Assembly: GCA_031291115.1 (NCBI GenBank)
Contig: JARLJQ010000026.1
Span: 1 to 64,000 of the forward strand
Length of the DNA stretch: 64,000 bases
Source of the DNA: Legionella sp.
GTDB taxonomy: Bacteria > Pseudomonadota > Gammaproteobacteria > Legionellales > Legionellaceae
Direction of reading: 5' to 3'
The position numbers were made by a program, and so were the translations under genes. Under the pieces are notes generated by a model. It was not told where the DNA came from. It saw only the letters and a list, made by a program, of their open reading frames with translations, and made no database searches. This document shows positions 8,051 through 18,795 of the stretch, piece by piece (position 1 is the first letter of the stretch; each line of letters starts with the position of its first letter).

Positions 8051-9270
8051 TGAGTATGATCACGGTTAGCAATTTAGGCAAAGCTTATAAACAATACGCA
8101 ACACGATGGGGGCGTATCGCTGAATGGCTGCTCCCTGGTAAAACACTTTATCATCAACTCACATGGGTGATGCAGGATGTAAGCTTTACTATTAATTCGG
8201 GTGAAGCAATTGGCCTTATCGGTATTAATGGCGCTGGTAAAAGCACGTTACTGAAAATGATTACCGGCACTACTAAGCCTACGGTAGGGAATATTATTCT
8301 CAGAGGACGAGTATCGGCTATGTTAGAGCTTGGCCTGGGTTTTCATCCTGATTTTACTGGTCGGCAAAATGTTTACATGGCCGGTCAATTATTAGGTATG
8401 AGTGTTGATGAAATTAACCAATTGATGCCGGAAATTGAAGCCTTTGCAGAAATTGGTGACTACATGAATCAGCCGGTTCGCGTATATTCCAGCGGTATGC
8501 AAATGAGATTGGCTTTTAGTGTGGCAACAGCAAGGCGGCCGGATATTCTTATTGTCGATGAAGCTTTGTCAGTAGGGGATGTGTATTTCCAACATAAAAG
8601 CTTTGAGCGGATTCGCGAATTTCGAAAACAAGGGACTACTTTGCTTATTGTTTCCCATGATAAAGCAGCAATCCAATCTATCTGTGATCGGGTTATCTTG
8701 CTTAAGGCGGGTAGAGTAGCCATGATTGGTGAACCGGATGCGGTGCTGGATTATTATAATGCAATGTTAGCAGACCAACAAAACCAAGTAATCTCTCAAA
8801 AAAAACTCGACGATCGACGTACACAGACTATTTCTGGAACGGGTGAAGCAGCAGTGTCTTGTATTACTTTGCTAAACGAATCCGGTGAAGCTATTGATGT
8901 GGTAGATGTGGGGCAAGCCGTATGCTTGCGAATCGAGGTGAACGTTTATGCCGATATTGAGCGTCTGGTACTGGGTTATGGTATTAAAGATCGTTTTGGC
9001 CAAGTAATATACGGCACCAATACCCATTTAAAGCAGCAGATACTGTTCAATCTTAAAGCGGGAGCCATGCCTGTCTTTATTATTTCATTCCCAGCCAATT
9101 TAGGTCCAGGTACCTATTCAGTACAAACTGCTTTAACCAGTACAGAAACCCATCTGGTTAATAATTACGAGTGGCGCGACTTGGCCTTGATTTTTAGCAT
9201 AGTCAACAGGAGCAAATCTCATTTTGCAGGGTGTGCATGGATTGATCCAACCATAGAGATTCAATCATGA
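8050..9270 (+). CDS. wzt: O-polysaccharide ABC transporter ATPase Wzt with C-terminal carbohydrate-binding domain
   Basis: The N-terminal ABC ATPase (about residues 1-240) shows Walker A GINGAGKST, signature YSSGMQMRLAF, Walker B ILIVDEALSVGD and a switch His in LLIVSHDK. Residues from about 265 to 406 form the extra Wzt C-terminal domain, which in the E. coli O9a and O8 systems recognises the modified non-reducing end of the finished polymer. This predicts a chain-terminated glycan. No obvious terminating methyltransferase or kinase is in the window. The TGA overlaps the next ATG (ATGA). Confidence 0.94.
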   Translation: MSMITVSNLGKAYKQYATRWGRIAEWLLPGKTLYHQLTWVMQDVSFTINSGEAIGLIGINGAGKSTLLKMITGTTKPTVGNIILRGRVSAMLELGLGFHPDFTGRQNVYMAGQLLGMSVDEINQLMPEIEAFAEIGDYMNQPVRVYSSGMQMRLAFSVATARRPDILIVDEALSVGDVYFQHKSFERIREFRKQGTTLLIVSHDKAAIQSICDRVILLKAGRVAMIGEPDAVLDYYNAMLADQQNQVISQKKLDDRRTQTISGTGEAAVSCITLLNESGEAIDVVDVGQAVCLRIEVNVYADIERLVLGYGIKDRFGQVIYGTNTHLKQQILFNLKAGAMPVFIISFPANLGPGTYSVQTALTSTETHLVNNYEWRDLALIFSIVNRSKSHFAGCAWIDPTIEIQS

Positions 9271-9551
9271 AGTGTTTTATTTCTTATGCGCAGGCAATAA
9301 AATCGAAAAGCACCGGTAAAATTAAGCTATTGTTAGCGCATGTGACGCTTTATATCAAGCGACGACCTTGGCTTAAACGCGTAGCACTCGCACTATTAAT
9401 GGCATGCTCTCTTTTAAAGCGGTGGATAATAATGGCCAGTCATCTATTCTCTCCTATTGATACCGAATTAACGACTCTAACGCCGCGCGCACGCCGAATT
9501 TATGCGAATCTTAAAGCGGCTAGAGAACATCATAAGAAAGAAGAGCTCTAA
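9267..9551 (+). CDS. Small hypothetical protein inside the polysaccharide operon (94 aa)
   Basis: Family not recognised. The ATG overlaps the wzt stop by four bases and its own TAA overlaps the next gene's ATG by one base. It is therefore almost certainly translated as part of the operon. The product is basic in its first half (KSKSTGKIK, YIKRRPWLKR), has one hydrophobic stretch (VALALLMACSLL) near residues 40-51, and a charged C-terminus (REHHKKEEL). It could be a membrane-associated accessory factor for the neighbouring exporter or transferases, but this rests only on position. Confidence 0.7.
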   Translation: MKCFISYAQAIKSKSTGKIKLLLAHVTLYIKRRPWLKRVALALLMACSLLKRWIIMASHLFSPIDTELTTLTPRARRIYANLKAAREHHKKEEL

Positions 9552-12500
9552 TGCGAATTGTTATTGACTTACAAGGAGTTCAAAGCGCAAGCAGATTGTC
9601 GGGAAGTGGCCGTTCTTCACTTAATTTAGCACGCGCAATTGTGCGCAATCGTGGCGAACATGAAGTGCTATTGGCTCTCAATGGTATGCTAGCCGATTCC
9701 ATCGAGGCTATTCGTGCTGAGTTCCACAATTTACTCCCGCAGGCTAATATACGAGTTTGGCAGGCATTTGGGCCTGTTTGTGACCTTGATCCAGCCAATA
9801 CTTGGCGACGTCAGGTAGCTGAGTTGTTGCGTGAATCTTTTCTTTCTGGTCTTAAACCAGATGTTTTGTTTGTCACTAGTCTATTTGAGGGTTATGACGA
9901 TGATGCCGTTACGAGTATAAGCATACCCCACATTTCCGAAAAATCACTGCTTGAAGAAATCAAAGCCTTATCTATACCAGCAGAGAACGTTATTAATATT
10001 TTAGCGTCTACTTCTTGGGATATAAGTGCCAGATGTGCCATTGCGGCCTTTGAGCAGTTACATGCCCAGCATCAGCACGAATCAGCTTTAACTAAGTTAT
10101 CTGATCGCCGTTTAAAGCTAGCCTTCATATCGCCTCTACCTCCTGAACGAAGCGGCATTGCTAATTATAGTGCCGAATTACTGCCTGAGTTAGCAAAGCA
10201 TTATGATATTGAGGTCATTACTCCGCGGAGGAAACACTTAACTCCATCGATTCAAGCTAATTATGTGGTGCGCGATGTAGCGTGGTTTCGTCTGCATGCA
10301 AAAAGGTATGATAGGGTTTTGTATCATATCGGTAATTCCTCTTTTCATAGCCATATGTTCTCTCTTTTGGCTGAATTCCCAGGCGTTGTAGTGTTACATG
10401 ATTTTTTTATTAGTGACGTACAATGGCATGATGAAACACATGGTCTGCGTCCTCATGCTTTGACACGTGAATTGCAGCATGCTCATGGCTATTCTGCAGT
10501 GCAAGAGCGCTTTCAATCAACGGACCATCATATACTTTGGAAATACCCTTGCAACCTTACTGTTTTACAACAAGCACAGGGTATTATCGTGCACTCGCAC
10601 ACTTCATGCGCAATGGCCAATTTGTGGTTTGGCAATAATTTTGCCAATGATTTTGCCGTTATACCTTTATTACGACCTTCTATTTTAGATAAAAATACAA
10701 GCGAAATGAAACATGTGGCGCGTAGCATATTAGGTATTGCAGATGACGTTTTTCTGGTGTGCAGTTTTGGCTTATTAGGGCCTTCAAAACTAAATCATTT
10801 ACTGTTGAAGGCTTGGGTAGCTTCCACTTTGGGACGCAACGCACAGTGTATGTTGGTATTTGTTGGCGAAAATCATGGGGGCACTTATGGTGAAGAGCTA
10901 ACCAGGATAATAGGTGAAAGTGGTGTTGGTGCGCGTATCCACATTACGGGTTGGACAAGCAATGCGACGTTTGATCATTATCTGCAAGCCGCTGATCTGG
11001 CGGTACAATTACGTACGTTTAGTCGTGGTGAAACTTCGGCGGCGGTACTGGATTGCATGAATCATGGTCTCCCGACAATTAGTAATGCCCATGGTAGCAT
11101 GGCTGAATTGCCCCAAGATGCGGTATGGATGTTGCCAGATGTATTTACTGAGGCGGAATTGGGCAATGCCTTGCAGATATTGTGGGATGAGCCATCTCGC
11201 AGAAAGGCTTTGGGGCAGCAGGCACGAAAAAATATTCTCTCTCAGCATACGCCACAAAAATGCACAGAGCACTATGTCGAAGCCATCGAGCGCTTTTATT
11301 CTAGAGGTATAAACGAACACGCTTTAATCCACCGTATTGCGGCATTAGATAATGCCTCATTATTAGAGAGCGACTGGCGACATCTTGCAAGTTACATTGC
11401 CCAAAATCACACAGTACCGTCACCGAAACGTCAACTGTTGCTTGATGTGACGGCAACGGCGCGCCATGATTTAAAAACAGGTATTGAACGGGTTGTACGA
11501 GCAGTGTGTCTTAATTTATTGCAAAATCCGCCAGCAGGAATGACCGTTGAGCCTATTTACCTTTCCAATGAAGGTAAGAGCTGGCATTACCGTTATGCAA
11601 GAAAATTTACGATGAACCTGTTAAATTGCCCCGATAATATTCTTAGTGATGACCCTATTGAATACCACAACGAAGATGTTTTGGTGGGTTTAGATATTTC
11701 TGGCGATATGCTGATTCAAGCAACACAGCAAGGTTTATTCAATGTTATGAAATCAGTTGGAATGAAGATTAATTTCATGGTCTATGATTTGCTGCCTTTA
11801 CATATGCCTGATGTTTTTCCGCCAGGAGCTAATCAATTTTTTTCTAATTGGTTTAACGCGATAATTAACATAGCCGATACCATCGTGACTGGTTCAGAAA
11901 GTGTATCAAAGGATATTTTACACTACATACAGAAAAACAAGCTCCAGCCACCACAACTTGTTTGGTCTCATTACGGTGCAGATATTTCAACGTCAGATAA
12001 GGCCAGTATGTTTGATTTTTCTGAACATCAGATTATTGATCAATTAAAAGCAAAATCAAGCTTTTTAATGGTTGGCACGATCGAGCCTCGCAAAGGTCAT
12101 TTACAAACCTTATCCGCTTTTGAAAAATTATGGGCAAAAAATAATGACATCAACCTGGTGATAGTTGGCAAAGAAGGTTGGCAGGATCTACCTGATGCCT
12201 CCAGGCGCACCATTCCAGAAATTGTTTCAAAAATTCATAGCCATCCGGAGTTAGGTCGTAGATTATTTTGGTTTGATGAAATTAACGATAATTATCTGGA
12301 ACAAATATATGCCGCCAGTACATGCTTAATAGCTGCATCGAAAGGTGAGGGATTTGGTTTGCCGTTGATCGAGGCTGCCTTTCATCGACTGCCAATTATT
12401 GCTCGTGATGTACCGGTGTTTAAAGAAATTGCGCAAAATCATGCTTACTACTTTAGTGGTGACATGGCGGAAGATTTGGCTCAGGCACTCAGTGAATGGC

Positions 12501-12613
12501 TTGAGCTCTTTAGCAGGAAAACACACCCTAAATCAGACGATATGGCTTGGTTGACATGGAAAGAAAGCACACAACGATTGTTTTGCAATATATTATCAAA
12601 AGTGGAATTATGA
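9551..12613 (+). CDS. Large multi-domain GT4-type glycosyltransferase (WbpX-like C-terminus)
   Basis: 1,020 residues, roughly three GT-B-like segments. Residues 1-175 look like a lone N-terminal Rossmann half (MRIVIDLQGVQ, SGSGRSSLNLARA). Residues 185-585 form a full GT4 unit starting LKLAFISPLPPERSGIANYS, with RGETSAAVLDCMNHG at the donor site. Residues 625-1,020 form a second full unit (LLLDVTATARHD, VGTIEPRKGH, GEGFGLPLIEAA with the classic E-x7-E). Such fusions elongate homopolymers by alternating linkages. By position and C-terminal form it could replace P. aeruginosa WbpX (about 460 aa), with an added N-terminal half. Donor sugar is inferred to be GDP-rhamnose from the adjacent genes. 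Confidence 0.85.
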   Translation: MRIVIDLQGVQSASRLSGSGRSSLNLARAIVRNRGEHEVLLALNGMLADSIEAIRAEFHNLLPQANIRVWQAFGPVCDLDPANTWRRQVAELLRESFLSGLKPDVLFVTSLFEGYDDDAVTSISIPHISEKSLLEEIKALSIPAENVINILASTSWDISARCAIAAFEQLHAQHQHESALTKLSDRRLKLAFISPLPPERSGIANYSAELLPELAKHYDIEVITPRRKHLTPSIQANYVVRDVAWFRLHAKRYDRVLYHIGNSSFHSHMFSLLAEFPGVVVLHDFFISDVQWHDETHGLRPHALTRELQHAHGYSAVQERFQSTDHHILWKYPCNLTVLQQAQGIIVHSHTSCAMANLWFGNNFANDFAVIPLLRPSILDKNTSEMKHVARSILGIADDVFLVCSFGLLGPSKLNHLLLKAWVASTLGRNAQCMLVFVGENHGGTYGEELTRIIGESGVGARIHITGWTSNATFDHYLQAADLAVQLRTFSRGETSAAVLDCMNHGLPTISNAHGSMAELPQDAVWMLPDVFTEAELGNALQILWDEPSRRKALGQQARKNILSQHTPQKCTEHYVEAIERFYSRGINEHALIHRIAALDNASLLESDWRHLASYIAQNHTVPSPKRQLLLDVTATARHDLKTGIERVVRAVCLNLLQNPPAGMTVEPIYLSNEGKSWHYRYARKFTMNLLNCPDNILSDDPIEYHNEDVLVGLDISGDMLIQATQQGLFNVMKSVGMKINFMVYDLLPLHMPDVFPPGANQFFSNWFNAIINIADTIVTGSESVSKDILHYIQKNKLQPPQLVWSHYGADISTSDKASMFDFSEHQIIDQLKAKSSFLMVGTIEPRKGHLQTLSAFEKLWAKNNDINLVIVGKEGWQDLPDASRRTIPEIVSKIHSHPELGRRLFWFDEINDNYLEQIYAASTCLIAASKGEGFGLPLIEAAFHRLPIIARDVPVFKEIAQNHAYYFSGDMAEDLAQALSEWLELFSRKTHPKSDDMAWLTWKESTQRLFCNILSKVEL

Positions 12614-12641
12614 GTAATGATTTAGCCTAATGAACATGTGA

Positions 12642-13699
<1,058 letters not shown>

Positions 13700-13700
<1 letters not shown>

Positions 13701-14599
13701 TGTGTGCTGATAAACGCGTATTGATCACTGGAATAACCGGTTTTACCGGGCGTTATGTAGCCGCTGAATTGACCTCTGCAGGCTTTGAAGTGCATGGCTT
13801 AGGACAACATTCCTCGAATTTACCACGCTATTCTTGCGTTAATTTAAATGATCGTGAACTACTTCACTCTATCATCGCCGAGATCAACCCGAAAATAGTC
13901 GTTCATTTAGCTGGTTTAGCCTTTGCAGGTGCTGACAATGCAGAAGCTTTTTATCTTATAAATACAATTGGTACACTAAATTTACTTGAAGGAATAATGC
14001 ATGAAGCTCCTCAGGTACAATGTATCTTGTTAGCCAGTAGCGCCTCTGTTTATGGAAACTCTACAGAAGGCATTTTGACCGAGATGGCTTTGCCAAATCC
14101 TGCAAATGATTATGCAGTTAGCAAATTAGCGATGGAGCATATGGCTCGCTTGTGGTTCGACCGTTTGCCTATTATCATCACCCGACCATTTAATTATACT
14201 GGCATTGGCCAAGCGGAACATTTTTTACTGCCTAAAATAATAGGGCATTTTCAACGTGGCGCGCAAAGCATCGAGTTAGGTAATCTAGATGTTTTTCGAG
14301 ATTTCAGTGATGTTCGTGCGGTCGCGAATGCATATCGACGACTTATAGAGGCTTGTCCTATTGGCGAGACGATTAATGTCTGCTCGGGTAACAAATATTC
14401 TTTACGAGAAGCAGTAGAAATGGTGGCTAAAATTATGAATTATGATATCGAAATTCGGGTAAATCCTGCGTTCGTGCGAGCTAATGAAGTGCGTTCGTTG
14501 CAAGGATCGGTCCAGCATTTGCGACGCATTATTGGTGAATGGGAATCACCACCATTATTTGAAACCTTGAAGTGGATGTGCCACTCCTCACTTTCATGA
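13700..14599 (+). CDS. rmd: GDP-4-keto-6-deoxy-D-mannose reductase (RMD type)
   Basis: An NAD(P)-dependent extended SDR of 299 residues with VLITGITGFTGRYVAAEL at the N-terminus, SSASVYGN, and a YxxxK catalytic pair in DYAVSKLAMEH. Paired directly with gmd, it most likely reduces the 4-keto group to give GDP-D-rhamnose. The alternative products, GDP-fucose (an epimerase/reductase) or GDP-perosamine (an aminotransferase), would need different partner enzymes, which are not present. The start ATG overlaps the gmd stop by one base and its stop overlaps the next gene's start. Confidence 0.85.
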
Positions 14600-15744
14600 A
14601 CGTTTTATTGGGTACTGATGCTATTTGTTATCCTCTCACGGGGATTGGGCGGTATGCTTATGAATTGGCTAGACGTTTACCTCTGGCGGCCGGCATTGAA
14701 AGCATTCATTATTTGCATGGTAGTAATGTATCGAAATTAGTGCCAGAAAGACCCGTCGAAGGGCCTACTCAGCTTGTCAATCAGCGATTAAAACGCTTCG
14801 CGAGAAATCTTCCTCGTATGGTTACTGCGTACCACCAAGTGAAAACAATACGGCAAAAGCATGCGTTGGGTAAATTTGGGGACCATATCTTTCATGGACC
14901 TAACTATTATTTGCCGTTGCATAGAGGGCCGTGTGTGGCCACATTTCATGATCTGTCTGTATTTTTATGGCCCGAATGTCATCCTAAAGCACGTGTGCGG
15001 ATCATGCAAAAAGCATTACCTGAAATGATTAAGCGGGCTCAAGTCTTGTTAACCGATTCTGAGTTCACGCGCTTGGAAATAGCAACCTATTTTAACTGGC
15101 CATTAGACCGAATTATTGCTGCACCCCTGGCGGCATCTTCTGAGTTTAGACCTATCAATGCTGTTGAGGCCGCACCTGTTTTAGCGCAATTTGGATTGAA
15201 TTTTGGTGCTTATTCATTGTTTGTTGGAACGTTGGACCCGCGTAAAAATATAGACTTATTGCTGGATGCTTATGAACAGTTACCCCAACCCATACGAAGG
15301 CATAGACCTTTAGTTGTAGCCGGTTTTGAAGGATGGAACAGTGAGCGCACTATTGCTCGTTTAAGAGCTGGTGAACGTGCCGGATGGGCTCGGTATCTCA
15401 ATTTTGTCGATGAAGCATCGTTGCCTGCTTTGTATGCTGGCGCAAGGGTTTTTCTCTATCCATCGCGTTATGAGGGATTCGGCTTGCCAGTGCTTGAAGC
15501 AATGGCGGCAGGAGTACCCGTAATTTGTTCGAACGTAGCATCATTGCCAGAAGTAACTCACGATGCGGCCACACTCATTGCTATTGAAGATATAGAGGCT
15601 TTATCTGTGGCTTTACTACGTGCCTTGGAAGATGATGTATGGTGTAAGGAAGCAAGTCAGCGTGGGCTGGAACGTGCCAGCAATTTTTCCTGGGATAAAA
15701 CCATATCAAAAACGCTAACTGCTTATCAGTTGGCTAGCCAATGA
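14596..15744 (+). CDS. GT4 glycosyltransferase, WbpY-like
   Basis: The start is placed at ATG 14596 (MNVLLGTDAICYPLTGIGRY), which overlaps the preceding TGA in an ATGA arrangement; a further upstream ATG at 14572 would add eight residues without support. The 382-residue product has GT-B architecture with FVGTLDPRKNIDLLLDAY opening the donor domain and the E-x7-E motif YEGFGLPVLEAMAAG. N-terminal glycine loop and length match rhamnosyltransferases of the P. aeruginosa common-antigen cluster as I remember them. It likely adds D-rhamnose to the lipid-linked chain in the cytoplasm. Confidence 0.87.
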   Translation: MNVLLGTDAICYPLTGIGRYAYELARRLPLAAGIESIHYLHGSNVSKLVPERPVEGPTQLVNQRLKRFARNLPRMVTAYHQVKTIRQKHALGKFGDHIFHGPNYYLPLHRGPCVATFHDLSVFLWPECHPKARVRIMQKALPEMIKRAQVLLTDSEFTRLEIATYFNWPLDRIIAAPLAASSEFRPINAVEAAPVLAQFGLNFGAYSLFVGTLDPRKNIDLLLDAYEQLPQPIRRHRPLVVAGFEGWNSERTIARLRAGERAGWARYLNFVDEASLPALYAGARVFLYPSRYEGFGLPVLEAMAAGVPVICSNVASLPEVTHDAATLIAIEDIEALSVALLRALEDDVWCKEASQRGLERASNFSWDKTISKTLTAYQLASQ

Positions 15745-15757
15745 AGGCGTTAATTTC

Positions 15758-16864
15758 ATGAACGTATTACATTTTTACAAGGCGTGTTTACCCGATTCCA
15801 TAGGTGGTATTGAGCATGTGATTAATCAAATTGCGAGGAGCACGAATAAACTGGGGGTGCACACGGAAGTATTGTCATTGACCCCAGGTCGTGCGGCTAG
15901 AACTATTGAATTTGATGGGTATCAGCTGCATCGTATCAAGCTTGATATTCAAATTGCCTCAACAGGATTTTCGTTATCCGCTTTCTGGCGTTTTGCCGAG
16001 TTGGCTAAAAAAGCGGATGTGGTTCACTATCATTTTCCATGGCCATTTATGGATGTGGTGCATTTTGCTACCAGGATGAAAAAACCGACAGTAGTAACCT
16101 ATCATTCCGACATTATACGTCAAAAACACTTGCTTAAGCTGTACCGACCCTTACAGCATAAATTTCTCGCCAGTGTAGACCGAATCGTGGCGACTTCACC
16201 TAATTATTTCGTTACCAGTAATGTCTTAGAACAATTCGCTAATAAGGTTAGTGTGATTCCAATTGGGATTGATAAAGAGACTTATTCGCAAGCGGAACCT
16301 GACAGGTTGAACGCTTGGCGTGCAAAGCTAGGCAATAAGTTTTTCTTATTCATTGGCGTCATTCGCTATTACAAAGGACTGCATATCTTGATGGAAGCAG
16401 CTCAAAACACCAATTACCCTATTGTGATAGTGGGTGCAGGTCCTATAGAACAAAAGTTAAAAGCACAAATGGTAACGCTTGGCTTAAGTAACATTCATTT
16501 TTTGGGCTTTGTATCTGATGAAGATAAAATTGCATTGTTAACGCTATGCTATGGCGTTGTTTTTCCTTCACATTTACGGTCTGAAGCGTTCGGGATTTCA
16601 TTGCTGGAAGGGGCCATGTACGGTAAACCAATGATTTCCAGTGAAATTGGTACCGGTACAACTTTTATTAATATAGCTGAGGAAACGGGGCTTGTGGTTC
16701 CACCTGGTGATCCTGCTTCGCTTCGTCAAGCCATGCAGTACCTTTGGGATCATCCATTGGTTGCTGCAGAAATGGGCAAGCGTGCCTTCGAGCGTTATAG
16801 GCAGCATTTTACAGCTGAAAAAATGGCAGAGTCTTATATTACTTTATACAAAGATTTGGTGTGA
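15758..16864 (+). CDS. GT4 glycosyltransferase, WbpZ-like
   Basis: A 368-residue GT-B enzyme beginning MNVLHFYKACLPDSIGGIEH, an N-terminus very like P. aeruginosa WbpZ as I recall it. The donor-site region is SEAFGISLLEGAMYGKP (E-x7-E), preceded by FIGVIRYYKGLHILMEA. It is probably the enzyme that primes or starts the rhamnan on the acceptor. It is the last gene of the cluster, 13 bases after its neighbour. Beyond it lies a repeat-bearing gap. Confidence 0.88.
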   Translation: MNVLHFYKACLPDSIGGIEHVINQIARSTNKLGVHTEVLSLTPGRAARTIEFDGYQLHRIKLDIQIASTGFSLSAFWRFAELAKKADVVHYHFPWPFMDVVHFATRMKKPTVVTYHSDIIRQKHLLKLYRPLQHKFLASVDRIVATSPNYFVTSNVLEQFANKVSVIPIGIDKETYSQAEPDRLNAWRAKLGNKFFLFIGVIRYYKGLHILMEAAQNTNYPIVIVGAGPIEQKLKAQMVTLGLSNIHFLGFVSDEDKIALLTLCYGVVFPSHLRSEAFGISLLEGAMYGKPMISSEIGTGTTFINIAEETGLVVPPGDPASLRQAMQYLWDHPLVAAEMGKRAFERYRQHFTAEKMAESYITLYKDLV

Positions 16865-16960
16865 TAGGAGAATTAATTTATGTTCTCAATTTAGTAACCT
16901 CCCGATAGCTTAAAATCGGTACTTTTTAACCGATACATCGATAAGCCTCCTCATCCTCCA

Positions 16961-17035
16961 CGTTGTCCCGCGGCTTGTCCTCGGGATCCACGAATCTCGC
17001 TCCAGCATTAGATCTCTGGAAGCCGCAGGACGACG
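16961..17035. repeat. REP-like palindrome
   Basis: Arms CGTTGTCCCGCGGCTT and (reversed) CGTCGTCCTGCGGCTT, with two mismatches, face each other across a middle containing CTCGGGATCC. It is a decayed copy of a dispersed GC-rich palindrome. It lies in the 286-base gap between the last rhamnan gene and the phosphoethanolamine transferase and may act as their boundary. Confidence 0.65.
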
Positions 17036-17150
17036 GAATGTTCACCTTTGATATTTTATTCTGATTCAAAAGTCGATATTTTCTTATTTTTTAAAATTAT
17101 ATAAATTTTTAGTGTATGGTTGGACAAAAGTTTGTAAACTATGCGCCGAC

Positions 17151-18791
17151 ATGAGGAGTTCAATTATTAAACTTAAACGCAACCCCCCAATTTATTGGTC
17201 CAGCGAGCTTATTACATTATTAGCCAGCGTTTTTTTCACCTTATTTTGTAACGCTTCTTTTTGGGTAGAGTTGGTGCGTGACAAAGAGTTAATGGTCGCG
17301 CATACTTGGCTCGTTATTTCATGCACTGCCATTGCAATCACGGGATTACAGTGGTTTTTATTATTATTGGTGATTAACCGCTGGACCTTTAAATGGTTCA
17401 TGATGGCATTATTTCTGGCAACATCAATTGTAGTTTATTTCATGAGCTCGTTTCACGTCTATGTTGATCCTACAATGATTACCAATATGGTGAGTACGGA
17501 TTATCAGGAAAGTAAAGAATTTCTTCAGTGGCGAATCATCCCTTATTTATTTCTCCTAGGTTTATTACCTTGCTGGCTTATTTGGCACAGTAGAATTTAT
17601 AAAAGAAGTCTTCCCTCTTATTGGGCAGGGCGCTTTGGTACTGTATTTTTATCCTTGGCCATGTTCTTTGTTGGTGGCTGGGCTGTGTTTAATGATTTAG
17701 GGCCAATACACCGTGAGAGAAAAGAAATTGTATATCTGCTTACCCCCTTAAATTTGTTTTCATCCTCTGCAAAAGCATATATAAAATCAACTAAAAATAA
17801 AACGGCACATGTAAGAAAAGTGATTGGACGCGACGCAGAGCTTGCTGAACGCCCTAAGGGTAGTAAACCACGGGTTATTTTGTTGGTAGTTGGTGAAACC
17901 GTACGCGCTATGAATTGGGGGCTTAATAACTATGAGAGGCAAACAACACCTGAACTTGCTAAGCATCATGTTTTTAATTTCAGCCAAGTAACGAGTTGTG
18001 GTACTTCCACCGCGGTGTCATTGCCGTGTATGTTCTCGCCATATGGCTTTCATGCCTATGATGAACAGCGTATTAATCAAAGTGAATCCTTACTGCATCT
18101 TTTAAATCGAACCCAGGTTTCTGTATTATGGCGTGATAATCAATCAGGATGTAAAGGGGTTTGTGATGGTTTGCCTGTTGAGGAATTAAAGGTTGATGCT
18201 TTGTGTCAGGAAGGCAGATGCTTTGATGAAATTCTGTTACATCAACTAAAAGCGCGGATTGCTGCTAAAAATACAGACCAGATTATAGTCTTGCATATGC
18301 TTGGTAATCATGGGCCCGCTTATTATGAGCGCTATCCTGAGCGCTTTAAGCATTGGCAACCAATCTGTGATACTACGGATTTAGCCAGTTGCTCTCAAGA
18401 ATCGATTGTAAATACTTACGATAATGCGATTTTATATACCGATATGATTCTTGCGCGAGCCATTGATGAGCTGAGCACTATTTCAACGCATGATACAGGA
18501 TTAATTTATGTATCTGATCATGGTGAGTCATTAGGGGAGCACAATCTGTTTTTGCATGGTTTACCGTATTTTATGGCGCCTGACGAACAGAAAAAAATAC
18601 CAATGGTCATGTGGCTATCAGAGGGCTTATCCCAACAGGTAGGATTACAAGAGCAGTGTTTAAGTGAGAAAGAGTCGGCTCCTATTTCTCATGATCATTT
18701 GTTTTCAACAGTGTTGTCTTTATTTGATATAAAAACCAAGGTTTATAATTCAAAATACGATTTACTGCACACATGCCGTAAAACAGCGTAA
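17151..18791 (+). CDS. EptA-type lipid A phosphoethanolamine transferase
   Basis: Inner-membrane enzyme that transfers phosphoethanolamine from phosphatidylethanolamine to lipid A or core sugars on the periplasmic face. The start is taken at ATG 17151 (MRSSIIKLKRNPP), matching the family N-terminus; a GTG at 17112 would add 13 atypical residues. About five N-terminal helices are followed by a periplasmic sulfatase-fold domain with VVGETVRAMNWGLN, the nucleophile Thr in SCGTSTAVSLPCMFS, MLGNHGPAYYERYP and YVSDHGESLGEH. Family members reduce cationic-peptide binding. Confidence 0.93.
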   Translation: MRSSIIKLKRNPPIYWSSELITLLASVFFTLFCNASFWVELVRDKELMVAHTWLVISCTAIAITGLQWFLLLLVINRWTFKWFMMALFLATSIVVYFMSSFHVYVDPTMITNMVSTDYQESKEFLQWRIIPYLFLLGLLPCWLIWHSRIYKRSLPSYWAGRFGTVFLSLAMFFVGGWAVFNDLGPIHRERKEIVYLLTPLNLFSSSAKAYIKSTKNKTAHVRKVIGRDAELAERPKGSKPRVILLVVGETVRAMNWGLNNYERQTTPELAKHHVFNFSQVTSCGTSTAVSLPCMFSPYGFHAYDEQRINQSESLLHLLNRTQVSVLWRDNQSGCKGVCDGLPVEELKVDALCQEGRCFDEILLHQLKARIAAKNTDQIIVLHMLGNHGPAYYERYPERFKHWQPICDTTDLASCSQESIVNTYDNAILYTDMILARAIDELSTISTHDTGLIYVSDHGESLGEHNLFLHGLPYFMAPDEQKKIPMVMWLSEGLSQQVGLQEQCLSEKESAPISHDHLFSTVLSLFDIKTKVYNSKYDLLHTCRKTA

Positions 18792-18795
18792 GCAC

